Source of the DNA: a virus
DNA: 30,362 nucleotides
Strand: one strand, 5' to 3'
Virus record (IMG/VR): IMGVR_UViG_3300035204_002141
Span: 1-30,362 of that record
Position numbers and translations under genes: made by a program. This document shows, one piece after another, positions 1-6,706 of this stretch. How positions within the stretch are numbered: position 1 is the stretch's first letter; the number at the start of each line of letters is the position of its first letter. A model generated the notes under the pieces. That model had not been told where the DNA came from and made no database searches. It was given only the letters and a program-made list of their open reading frames with translations.

Positions 1-1176
1 CTGCAGGGCAGCACGGATTGCTTCAACAGAAGCATCACGATTGCTTTCGTTTGTGTTCATTGTGGACTGCAGAGTGGACTCGGCGGCCTGAGCACGGGTG
101 ACTTCGGCAGACAGAGCAGCGTCGTTGGAAGAAACATAGGCATCATAAGTTGCCTTGTTTGCAGTGATGGTGGCGCTGAGGCCGTCATCAGCTAGCGCGA
201 ACTCGCTGCGGATTGACGCACGGTCGGCTGTGGCGGCAGAGAAGGATGCATCAGCATCAGCTTCGTTCTGATCCACGTCAGCCTGCAGAGTAGCACGGAT
301 TGACTCGACAGAGGTATCACGAGCTGACTCGTTTGCAGCCATTTCGGTACGGATTAGCGCACGGTCAGTGGTTGCTGCAGCATGGACCGCAGTCATCGAG
401 TTGTGGAAATCAGGATCGTCAGCAATCGCGGCGGCTAGCTCATCTAGTGTATCTAGCGTGGCTGGCGCCTGGTTGATTAGATTGTTAACAGCTGTCTGAA
501 TTGCAGCAGCTTCTGATGCGTCACGAGCAGTTTCGTTTGCAGCCATTTCGGTGCGGATTAGCGCACGGTCAGTGGTTGCAGCAGAGAAGGATGCATCAGC
601 ATCTGCTTCGTTCTGATCGACATCAGCCTGCAGGGCAGCACGGATTGACTCGACAGAAGTGTCGCGAGCTGACTCGTTTGCAGCCATTTCGCTGCGGATT
701 AGCGCACGATCGTTGTCGCCGTCAAGCTCATTCTGATCGACATCAGCTTGCAGAGCAGCGCGGATTACCTCAACAGAGTCGTCGCGATTGCTCTCATTTG
801 TGGCCATTGTGGATTGCAGAACGGACTCGGCGGACTGTGCACGAGAGACCTCGGAAGCCAGAGCGGCGTCGTTAGAAACAACATAGGCATCATAAGTTGC
901 CTTGTTTGCAGTGATGGTGGCGCTGAGACCAGCATCGGCTGTCGCCATTTCGCTGCGGATCTCGCCGCGGTCGGTGGTTGCAGAGCCAAACTGAAGTTGA
1001 ACATTGCTGGTTGCGCCCTCCATGTGGTTTAGTTCGGTTGAAGACACGGTCATCGGAACACCATCGATCATAAGTCTACTACCGCTGACGCTCAAGTCGC
1101 CAGAAGCAGAAAGATCATTTTCTACGAGGATAGAACCCGATGCAATGAAATCACCTAATTGAAATTTGTAAGCCAT
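1..1176 (-). CDS. repetitive tail-fibre-like virion protein (3' end cut by window edge)
   Basis: The frame is open from an ATG at 1176 to the left edge (392 codons, no stop), so the C-terminus is missing. A GGAGGG ribosome site lies at 1187-1192. The N-terminus (MAYKFQLGDF) is followed by short beta-type repeats (ASGSILVENDLSASGDLSVSG-like, about residues 12-32), as in tail-fibre or appendage proteins of marine myoviruses. From about residue 68 the protein is built of near-identical Ala/Asp/Glu-rich units with recurring DRALIRxEMAANExARD, SVESIRAALQADVDQNE and GLSATITANKATYDAY segments. These suggest a long trimeric coiled coil or fibre shaft. One insert near residues 228-258 (TLDTLDELAAAIADDPDF) matches a motif common in phage tail-fibre repeats. 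It is probably a virion appendage protein; the receptor-binding end would lie outside the window. Confidence 0.8.
   Translation of the reverse strand, partial: MAYKFQLGDFIASGSILVENDLSASGDLSVSGSRLMIDGVPMTVSSTELNHMEGATSNVQLQFGSATTDRGEIRSEMATADAGLSATITANKATYDAYVVSNDAALASEVSRAQSAESVLQSTMATNESNRDDSVEVIRAALQADVDQNELDGDNDRALIRSEMAANESARDTSVESIRAALQADVDQNEADADASFSAATTDRALIRTEMAANETARDASEAAAIQTAVNNLINQAPATLDTLDELAAAIADDPDFHNSMTAVHAAATTDRALIRTEMAANESARDTSVESIRATLQADVDQNEADADASFSAATADRASIRSEFALADDGLSATITANKATYDAYVSSNDAALSAEVTRAQAAESTLQSTMNTNESNRDASVEAIRAALQ
134..927. repeat. long direct repeats inside the fibre gene
   Basis: Positions 134-180 recur identically at 881-927 (offset 747 nt, 249 codons). 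They are the core of a roughly 230-nt imperfect repeat covering about 1-234 and 748-981. A second pair (about 236-360 and 581-705, offset 345 nt) encodes the ADADASFSAAT..DRALIR block. All offsets are multiples of three, so the repeats are protein-coding modules rather than a CRISPR array or a mobile element. Confidence 0.85.
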
Positions 1177-1194
1177 TTTTTAAAAACCCTCCAT

Positions 1195-1203
1195 ATTAAT
1201 AGT
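1195..1203 (-). promoter_or_regulatory. ACTATTAAT box upstream of the fibre gene
   Basis: The minus strand reads ACTATTAAT 18 nt upstream of the ATG at 1176. It differs at one position from the ACTATTTAT box seen upstream of five other genes in this window. It may be a phage late promoter element. The rest of the 141-bp gap (1177-1317) shows no convincing gene or terminator. Confidence 0.4.
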
Positions 1204-1317
1204 TTTATTTATGGTTATTTGAATGAGATAAAGCACAATTATTTACCACCTTGCCAATAGCAAGAAATGCACAAAGCCCATCCGCACATAAGTAGTCTTT
1301 TTTCTTAGGCTCGAACC

Positions 1318-2352
1318 CTAGCAAATAAAATATTTATTTGCACCATTACAATAAAGCTGGATCGATGCATAAGATGACTCCAAAACTACTTGATTTTGAC
1401 CGTCAATTGTGTCCGATCCTGCGCAACTCACAGTAACCGGATGCGTGCTAACAGCGCCGCCTTCGTCTTTAATTACAAAAGTTTGACCATTTAAAAGGTT
1501 GTTTGCGTTTGGAAGTGTCAAGGTGATAGAATTCGACAAAGAATCCGACTGGATGCCCAACAAATAATCGCGCTCACTAATAGAATAATTGGTTGTGACG
1601 ACCTTTCTCACATAGCCAATACCGCCGAACATTTGAATCTGATATGCACCCAGTTTAAAAAGGCGACCTTGTTCCATGAAAATACCATTATTCTTAAAAT
1701 TCATGAATCCAATATCAAAGCCCTTCACCAAACTTCCGGATCCAAAGCTTAGATTGCCACCCTCAACGCTAAGCTTGTCTGACCCCAAATAAATTGTACT
1801 GCTCGATACATATAAGTTGCGCCATGGATTGTCGGCGCTCCCCAGATCAAATGTATTCCCTGTGACTGGAACCATGTGCCCAGAAGCAGACACATTCCCG
1901 CTTACCATCATAGTGCCGGTGAGAATTAAGTCGCCGCCCGAAAAAAGCAGTGTTGCCGATCCTGTGATCCCCCCGTCTATCGGATCGTGAAACTGAATAG
2001 AATTAGCGGGGCCCTCGGTGGCGATATGGTTGCCGGCCACATTGGTCAGATTATAGCCATCGCCATAAAAATATGACGCAGACACCCCCACACTTGCGGT
2101 CAAGTCTCCCACAAGATTAAGAGTATATCCGTCAAAAGTGAGATTGCTTTCACAGGTTAGAGTGTTCGCATCGCCACCTACATTGGTGATAATTGCGTTA
2201 TCGACTGCATTTGAAACGCGGGGAACATTTATAACCTGGGCTGCGTCTGAGGTGCTTAGGTTTCCAGATAGAACCGTAGATACGATTGCATCCGGCCGGG
2301 GGATAAGCTCTGACGGCAAGAAAACCGTACCCGACATATTATTGTGGGACAT
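1318..2352 (-). CDS. tail-fibre/appendage structural protein
   Basis: This 344-aa protein starts at ATG 2352, with AGGAG nine bases upstream; an internal Met at residue 6 is a weaker alternative. The N-terminal two thirds are rich in Ser, Gly, Asn and Thr with short beta repeats (GDLTASVGVSASYFYGDG, LTGTMMVSGNVSASGHM), typical of phage fibre or decoration proteins. The C-terminal ~75 residues (TLTLPNANNLLNGQTFVIKDE ... SIQLYCNGANKYF) form a domain shared with the next gene upstream (2375-3079): a small beta domain ending in an aromatic [SI]xLYxNGxNxF motif. I infer a virion role from this architecture and from the neighbours; which structure it belongs to is not visible. Confidence 0.72.
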   Translation of the reverse strand: MSHNNMSGTVFLPSELIPRPDAIVSTVLSGNLSTSDAAQVINVPRVSNAVDNAIITNVGGDANTLTCESNLTFDGYTLNLVGDLTASVGVSASYFYGDGYNLTNVAGNHIATEGPANSIQFHDPIDGGITGSATLLFSGGDLILTGTMMVSGNVSASGHMVPVTGNTFDLGSADNPWRNLYVSSSTIYLGSDKLSVEGGNLSFGSGSLVKGFDIGFMNFKNNGIFMEQGRLFKLGAYQIQMFGGIGYVRKVVTTNYSISERDYLLGIQSDSLSNSITLTLPNANNLLNGQTFVIKDEGGAVSTHPVTVSCAGSDTIDGQNQVVLESSYASIQLYCNGANKYFIC

Positions 2353-2374
2353 TCTGCAGGGCTCCTAGGTTTAA

Positions 2375-3079
2375 TTAGAAGACGAACCAATTAGTGCCAT
2401 TGGAATATAAACTAATTGCCGGCATCGTACCGGTGAGAATATAGGTCGGATCCCCATCAAATGTGTAAGTATCTGTTACCGAGCGCGTAAGAGTAATGTT
2501 GGAAAGGCCGCGGGGAGTTGTTACTTCATCTTTGATGATCAAAATTGTGCCGGCACTAAATTGAGTTGGATTGGGAATCGTAATATGGATATTGGCCGGC
2601 GGTGTTACTACGGCTGTGACTCCCAAAACGTATTCGCTTGTAGATGCAGTATAGTGACTGCTTGTGACGTTCGTATAATTTCCGCCGAAACCTTTTACAA
2701 ATGTTTGCTGACTTTGGGCACTTGATGTTAGGTACGCAACGCTATTAGGGCCGCCAGTCCACAACTCAAAGCTTCCGGTGCGCGAGTGAATGTCGTCAGC
2801 TGTATCTCCAAAAAACGTAGAACCAGTGGCGTCGATAACTGTAATGTTTTGGTAATTATATACACTGGCGCTCAGGGTGCCCGTGATTACCATGTTGCCT
2901 GAAAGGACTAATGTGTTTGGCGGATTCCCGGCAACAGACGCGGTATAAAAAATTAAGTGTTCTGAACCAGTAGTATGGCCGAGGGCACCAGAAATAAACT
3001 GCAGCGATCCTGTCGGTCCTGACGCAGCGCCATCGCCCGCATCGGCGCAATCTATATATGCCCAGCCGAACTTCGCCAT
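2375..3079 (-). CDS. tail-fibre/appendage structural protein, paralogous C-terminal domain
   Basis: A 234-aa protein starting MAKFGWAYIDCAD. Its ribosome site (AGGAGTAGGA) is encoded by the last codons of the upstream gene 3084-3503, so the pair is probably translationally linked. It has SGNMVITGTLSASVYNY-type beta repeats around residues 59-75 and a C-terminal domain (ITIPNPTQFSAGTILIIKDE ... AISLYSNGTNWFVF) clearly related to the end of the 1318-2352 product. The N-terminal 'GWAYIDC' region followed by Gly/Ser/Thr-rich sequence looks like an attachment segment. I judge it a virion appendage component; a specific fibre role is inference. Confidence 0.7.
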   Translation of the reverse strand: MAKFGWAYIDCADAGDGAASGPTGSLQFISGALGHTTGSEHLIFYTASVAGNPPNTLVLSGNMVITGTLSASVYNYQNITVIDATGSTFFGDTADDIHSRTGSFELWTGGPNSVAYLTSSAQSQQTFVKGFGGNYTNVTSSHYTASTSEYVLGVTAVVTPPANIHITIPNPTQFSAGTILIIKDEVTTPRGLSNITLTRSVTDTYTFDGDPTYILTGTMPAISLYSNGTNWFVF

Positions 3080-3083
3080 GGGC

Positions 3084-3503
3084 CTATCCTACTCCTGTTG
3101 AACCTGACCAATTCGGGCCTGTTTCGGTAGCCGTCTTGTTGGTATTAATGTTCGTCAAACCAGCAATGATGTCCACATTGTTCGAGCCCGATATCCATAT
3201 GGAGGAAACTTTTAATTCTAAAACACCGCTATTTCCCTGGCCGAACTGATCCAAGTCTGCGGCCGCTACTGTAAAATAGTTACTCGAACCAGTCATTCCA
3301 CTTACTGAAAACGCCACCTTACATGCATTTAGTTCATCATTATTGAGCACCTTAAACCAGCGCGTTACGTAAGGAAAAACAACCTCAACCCCTCCTGGGA
3401 GAGAAGCCTCCAAACAGTCAATACTGCCGGTCGCATAGGGCTGGCCGCTTACTTGAAATGAACCAACGAAATTTAGCCCTGGTGACAGGTTCCAGCTACC
3501 CAT
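3084..3503 (-). CDS. small virion-type protein, paralogue of the 15066-15479 product
   Basis: A 139-aa protein starting MGSWNLSPGLNFVGSFQVSG, with AGGAG seven bases before the ATG. It shares overall length and layout with the 137-aa product of 15066-15479: an N-terminal NPG/SPG...VGS(F/Y)Q segment, a central VxRxxxxxN beta region, an FSxxGxxGxxN motif, an IAGLT(N/G)I motif, and the ending NWSGS(T/A)GVG. The fold looks all-beta with no transmembrane segment. No enzyme motif is seen. An ACTATTTAT box lies 31 nt upstream of the start, so this may be the first gene of a late transcript running through the fibre genes. The virion role is inferred. Confidence 0.65.
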   Translation of the reverse strand: MGSWNLSPGLNFVGSFQVSGQPYATGSIDCLEASLPGGVEVVFPYVTRWFKVLNNDELNACKVAFSVSGMTGSSNYFTVAAADLDQFGQGNSGVLELKVSSIWISGSNNVDIIAGLTNINTNKTATETGPNWSGSTGVG

Positions 3504-3534
3504 AATAATTCTCCTAATTTATGTGATGTTCATT

Positions 3535-3543
3535 ATAAATAGT
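3535..3543 (-). promoter_or_regulatory. ACTATTTAT box (candidate late promoter)
   Basis: The minus strand reads ACTATTTAT 31 nt upstream of the ATG at 3503 and just after the stop of the bS21 gene. It is one of six copies at gene junctions in this window. Confidence 0.45.
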
Positions 3544-3545
3544 CG

Positions 3546-3791
3546 CTATTTTCTTCTATAACGCTTTTGATTAGCTTTAAGCCTCTTTTGTTGTTCGCGA
3601 TATCGGGTGCGGGCGGCGCGGTCTCTTTTTTCCTTCTTCTTGATGGAGGGCTTTTTATAATATCGGCGGTCCCTAACCTGTTCAACGATTTTTGATTTCT
3701 TGACTTTCTTGATGAACTTTCTAATCATCCTTTCATGATTGCCGCGGCACTCCCGGGCATTCACGGATATGTTTGTTGCTTTCTTTCCCAT
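3546..3791 (-). CDS. rpsU: phage-encoded ribosomal protein bS21 homologue
   Basis: An 81-aa, strongly basic protein. After a short N-terminal strand (NISVNARECRGNHERMIRKF) it has the bS21 pattern: a helix KKVKKSKIVEQVRDRRYYKK followed by P-S-x-K-K-K-x-K-R and a long basic C-terminal helix (RAARTRYREQQKRLKANQKR). Cellular bS21 shows the same order (VxVxxxExxxxALRRFKxxxxKxGxLxExRRRxxYEKPxxxRKR). bS21 sits on the 30S subunit near the anti-Shine-Dalgarno region, so a phage copy could enter host ribosomes and bias initiation towards phage mRNAs; that function is inference. The ribosome site CAGGAG lies six bases before the ATG, just after the stop of 3803-4207. At 81 aa it is slightly longer than the usual ~70. 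Confidence 0.82.
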   Translation of the reverse strand: MGKKATNISVNARECRGNHERMIRKFIKKVKKSKIVEQVRDRRYYKKPSIKKKEKRDRAARTRYREQQKRLKANQKRYRRK

Positions 3792-3802
3792 TTCTACTCC
3801 TG

Positions 3803-4207
3803 CTATTTCATGGCGCGCCAGATTTGCGATGCATTACCAACTAAAGAGCCAATGTCCACTCCAGCATCGCCCGGATCTCCGAGATCAGCGCGGCCGGGTG
3901 TGGGCTCTTGGGTCGGAAGAGGGCTTGTTCCTTCAAACAAGTTAACCCCATTATAGGCATCTGTTCCAACGGCTTCTAACATCTTCTGTCGGTGTTCGGC
4001 AATCTTCTTATGCGCTTCTTTGCTTTTAGCTGCTATCGTCTTTTCTTGAACAATTGGGGCGGATCTGTTTTCAACAAGTGGCGCGACCTGCATGCCTTTC
4101 ACAACTTCCGACACAACATTAGACAAAAGACCCTCTTCTATAAGGGTTTCATGTATACACTCTTTTACAATTGGCTTAATAAGCTGCTTTAAATCACTCT
4201 TTTTCAT
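3803..4207 (-). CDS. small protein with N-terminal LKxxIxxE tag, possible scaffold or internal head protein
   Basis: A 134-aa protein directly downstream of the prohead protease, with AAGGTG before the ATG. It starts MKKSDLKQLIKPIVKECIHE, a version of the amphipathic N-terminal segment seen on four other proteins here. Residues 60-80 are helical and charged; the C-terminal half is Pro/Gly-rich (PLPTQEPTPGRADLGDPGDAG). In T4 the gene after the gp21 protease encodes the scaffold core gp22, so its position fits a scaffold or core protein, but it is much shorter than gp22 and I see no family signature. The LIEEG segment near residue 24 would fit an (I/L)xE protease site. Confidence 0.55.
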   Translation of the reverse strand: MKKSDLKQLIKPIVKECIHETLIEEGLLSNVVSEVVKGMQVAPLVENRSAPIVQEKTIAAKSKEAHKKIAEHRQKMLEAVGTDAYNGVNLFEGTSPLPTQEPTPGRADLGDPGDAGVDIGSLVGNASQIWRAMK

Positions 4208-4246
4208 ATCACCTTCTTTTTTTGATTCCTAATGAGGTTTGGCCAC

Positions 4247-4855
4247 TTACTCATCGGCAAGAATCTCGTTTAATAGTCGATTAATGCGATCTGCTTTGGT
4301 GATGATGTTGGGCTCTGATAGATCTTTGGCTTCCTTCATCATGAACGCATTTGGCGTTGACGGCTCTGACACAAAGTCAAAACAAATAAGCTGGAAATCG
4401 TCTTCAACAATTGTTTGTCCGTTGCTTTCGCTTACGGAGCCCATACCCCGCGAGGAGATACCCAACTTAACGCCATCATTTACAAGCTCTTGGAGAATCT
4501 TTCCAGATGGTGTGTTTAATACTTGCACCTTGCCCATGACGGAATTGCCTTCCATCCAGACTGATGTTACCATATGGGAGGCGTTCTTAAGGTTGATAAC
4601 CGAGTCATCCGGGTGATCTAGTTCACCAAGTGCCCTCTTTTCTTTAACAAGCTTCTTGTAGTTCTCGATCTCTCTTATTAAAACTTTAGGCGGATATACT
4701 CTACCATTGCCATTCACGACGCCGCCCTCCTGGAGCTTGCCGGTCAGCATCATGCCGCCGTTGGCGACAAATCGCTTTTCATCCTCTGTCAGGAGATCCT
4801 GGCAAACACCGCCTTCGCAAAGCTCGTAATATTCTCTTAAAAGTACTTTACCCAT
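4247..4855 (-). CDS. T4 gp21-like prohead maturation protease
   Basis: I choose the ATG at 4855 (202 aa, MGKVLLREYYELCEGG) over a TTG two codons upstream; AAGGG precedes it. The protein matches the T4-type prohead endopeptidase (MEROPS S80): NGNGRVYP near residues 48-55, the catalytic-His motif GELDHP (His81), and the Ser motif LGISSRGMGS (Ser134/Ser135). Later come a DFVSEPSTPNA segment typical of the family and a C-terminal LLNEILADE. The enzyme cleaves scaffold, core and capsid proteins inside the prohead, usually after (I/L)xE. It lies four genes downstream of the portal gene, as in T4 (20-67-68-21). The start overlaps or abuts the stop of 4862-5224, suggesting coupled translation. Confidence 0.88.
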   Translation of the reverse strand: MGKVLLREYYELCEGGVCQDLLTEDEKRFVANGGMMLTGKLQEGGVVNGNGRVYPPKVLIREIENYKKLVKEKRALGELDHPDDSVINLKNASHMVTSVWMEGNSVMGKVQVLNTPSGKILQELVNDGVKLGISSRGMGSVSESNGQTIVEDDFQLICFDFVSEPSTPNAFMMKEAKDLSEPNIITKADRINRLLNEILADE

Positions 4856-4861
4856 AGTCAA

Positions 4862-5224
4862 CTACCCTTGCAGCAGTGTCGAACCGGCTGCAGCATCCAT
4901 TTTGCTGTCCAAATGTTTGTGTTCATGTTTGATCCCTTCATCTCCAAAAATCATATTAAGTATATATGAAGTGCCGGAAGATAGGCCGCCCAAGAGCAAC
5001 GCATTAACGACACTTACGTCAAAACTAAATAGTTCTGTAAACGGAGAAAGTAGCATTAAAAGCCAGCCCACATGAAACCCCATGCACATGGGGCAGTGAA
5101 ATACTTTTCCGTATCCCCCCAAGAACTCCTTGGAAGGCCTTAATCTCTTTACAATCGGCATATCGCTATATACCAAAATCTGTGTTAGCCCATAGGCACA
5201 CAAAATAAATGCTGCTAGTTCCAT
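4862..5224 (-). CDS. membrane protein with CPMCMGFHVG motif (DUF1360-like)
   Basis: A 120-aa protein with a hydrophobic N-terminal segment (ELAAFILCAYGLTQILVY), a central HCPMCMGFHVGWLLMLL segment with a CxxC pair at the start of a membrane helix, and a third hydrophobic stretch (VNALLLGGLSSGTSYILNMI). The C-terminus is polar and His-rich (KHEHKHLD). The CPxCxGFxxG arrangement resembles the DUF1360 family; that assignment is from memory. It lies between head-assembly genes and its ATG overlaps the preceding stop as TAATG, so it is co-translated with the 37-aa ORF upstream. One speculative role is anchoring prohead assembly to the membrane; T4 initiates heads on the inner membrane using other proteins. 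Confidence 0.68.
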   Translation of the reverse strand: MELAAFILCAYGLTQILVYSDMPIVKRLRPSKEFLGGYGKVFHCPMCMGFHVGWLLMLLSPFTELFSFDVSVVNALLLGGLSSGTSYILNMIFGDEGIKHEHKHLDSKMDAAAGSTLLQG

Positions 5225-5337
5225 TATAGTTTTCCTGTTTGTTCTTGAGGGTCCTGATTCGCCGGCGTAGATGGCCTTTGCTCTCCCTCTCTTAAAGCTA
5301 TTCGTAGATTCTCAAAAATCAATTTCACATCAGGCAT
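5224..5337 (-). CDS. 37-aa small protein in the head operon
   Basis: A short reading frame starting ATG at 5337 (MPDVKLIFENLRIALREGEQ) and ending TAA at 5224-5226, overlapping the next ATG by one base (TAATG). AGGA lies seven bases before the start. The N-terminal half is a predicted amphipathic helix; the C-terminal half is Pro/Gln-rich (RPSTPANQDPQEQTGKL). It fills what would otherwise be a 122-bp gap in a tightly packed operon, and the stop-start overlap is typical of phage genes. No function is recognisable. Confidence 0.6.
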   Translation of the reverse strand: MPDVKLIFENLRIALREGEQRPSTPANQDPQEQTGKL

Positions 5338-5346
5338 GTTAAGGTC

Positions 5347-5889
5347 CTAGTAAAGTGTATACATGTAGTTCAGGGAATAAGGATCGCGAATATAGCCCTT
5401 CCTAATAGAGCCTTGCGATGAGCGCTGCGGGACGTCTCCCAGCTCTGTTGAGTCAGCCTTCTCCGGAGAGATCAATTCGTCATCGGTCATCGACACAATT
5501 GCTTCGGTATTCTCGAAATATGGGCGCTCTTCATCGATGAAATTTGCGACGTTGATTAGCGCCAATTTAGGTGCGCTAATTGCTTCCGATACTGGCGTCT
5601 GCATATCGGCCTCCAAAGAGCCACAAAACGATCCTGCGCGGATTGATTCGGGCATCACGATTCCTCTTTTATGTAAAAAAGAGAACAATCGGTTCTGGGC
5701 GCCATAGGCGAGATCATCGACGACTTCCTTGGGAAACGCTACCACTTTATTCTTGCTTGGAGATAAAACGATGTCGATATCTCCATGATCAAAGATCATC
5801 AGGTCGCCATCAATACTCTTTCGAATATTCAGCTCAAGAGTGACGATCTTTTGATTCGCCTCTTCACCAACTTTAACTGTTATTGCCAT
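5347..5889 (-). CDS. conserved head-module protein of unknown function
   Basis: A 180-aa protein starting MAITVKVGEEANQKIVTLEL; the ATG lies inside the 3' end of the gene upstream (17-nt overlap). The N-terminal ~75 residues look like beta strands (LNIRKSIDGDLMIFDHGDID, VVAFPKEVVDDL), and the C-terminal ~60 residues are acidic and low in hydrophobics (TELGDVPQRSSQGSIRKGYIRDPYSLNYMYTLY). No enzyme motif or membrane segment is seen. Lying between portal and prohead protease, it occupies the place of the small core proteins gp67/gp68 in T4, but I see no sequence resemblance, so a head-assembly role rests on position only. Confidence 0.65.
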   Translation of the reverse strand: MAITVKVGEEANQKIVTLELNIRKSIDGDLMIFDHGDIDIVLSPSKNKVVAFPKEVVDDLAYGAQNRLFSFLHKRGIVMPESIRAGSFCGSLEADMQTPVSEAISAPKLALINVANFIDEERPYFENTEAIVSMTDDELISPEKADSTELGDVPQRSSQGSIRKGYIRDPYSLNYMYTLY

Positions 5890-6706
5890 CAGTATAAATT
5901 TCCTTTACTAATTTTTGTGTCTTCATCACGGTCATCAGGATACGCTCGCTTACTATATCCTGCCCTAACGAATCTAGCTTATCAAGCACCGTGTCCGCTC
6001 TTTGAAGCATTGCTTCGTCAGCCTGGAACTCTTTTGTGCTTTTGGCCTCCGACAGGCGCGCTTTAAGGCGTCCAACTTCTTCATTAAGGAACATCTTCAA
6101 TTCAAGTGCGTTATCAGAAAAGGAAGAAACATAACGAGAAAGCAGATCTTTTTGTTCTTCCAGTAACTCATCTGAATATTTTGCATTAAATTTTTCAACG
6201 AAACTTTTCATCACCAACTTATCAATATCCAAAGATGGCTCTTCTGTTGTGGCTTCCGCGGCCATGTTCTCTATTATCTGATTTTCCAAGATAACTGAAT
6301 TTTTCGGAGATAGCTTATCAGAAAATATCTGCGCTATTGTGGCGAGAGTGCGATAATTGGGCACGTAGTTGCCAAAAACAGAAGTGGCCACTTCTTTGTT
6401 TATGTCGTTAATAAGTTCAGTTTGCTGCTTGAACAAGCCTTCCGGATCGATAAGGCGGCGAGCAATTTTTGCTTCCTTCATGATCTTTTCCGAGGTTTGC
6501 CTGTCGAGGCCCTGGTTCTCATATAAAGAACGGTAGCACATCAGCTCTTTGTGTAACAAGCTATCACCGCCAAAGTGCTTCTTAAATAAGCGGACTATTT
6601 GTTGCTTACGGTCGGCGTCGTCTCTTAGCACGGCAACCGTGACCTCCTTAACAAGCGCCTCATAAATGAATGCAGTGTTGCGCTTCTTATTGTGCTTGTT
6701 CTTCAT
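5873..6706 (-). CDS. helical head-module protein, possible prohead core component
   Basis: A 277-aa, almost entirely helical and charged protein. It starts MKNKHNKKRNTAFIYEALVK at 6706 with GGAG seven bases upstream, and overlaps the end of the portal gene by 20 nt. The segment NTAFIYEALVKEVTVAVL is the most hydrophobic part and looks like a packing interface. Long coiled-coil-prone helices follow (for example residues 160-250). No catalytic motif is visible. The position directly after the portal gene and the helical composition fit a scaffold/core or portal-associated assembly protein; this is inference. The product carries several (I/L)xE tripeptides that the downstream protease could cut, but such sites are common by chance. 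Confidence 0.68.
   Translation of the reverse strand: MKNKHNKKRNTAFIYEALVKEVTVAVLRDDADRKQQIVRLFKKHFGGDSLLHKELMCYRSLYENQGLDRQTSEKIMKEAKIARRLIDPEGLFKQQTELINDINKEVATSVFGNYVPNYRTLATIAQIFSDKLSPKNSVILENQIIENMAAEATTEEPSLDIDKLVMKSFVEKFNAKYSDELLEEQKDLLSRYVSSFSDNALELKMFLNEEVGRLKARLSEAKSTKEFQADEAMLQRADTVLDKLDSLGQDIVSERILMTVMKTQKLVKEIYTDGNNS

Noticed and set aside
1-981. CRISPR array in the repeated region
   Set aside because: Repeat spacing is irregular, always a multiple of three, and the whole region is one open coding frame.
1177-1317. A frame in the gap reading YLCADGLCAFLAIGK... that could extend the 1318-2352 product by a -1 shift
   Set aside because: The 344-aa product already ends in the family-typical LYxNGxNxF motif at its own stop, there is no slippery site, and the extension has no start codon of its own beyond a TTG inside the upstream gene.
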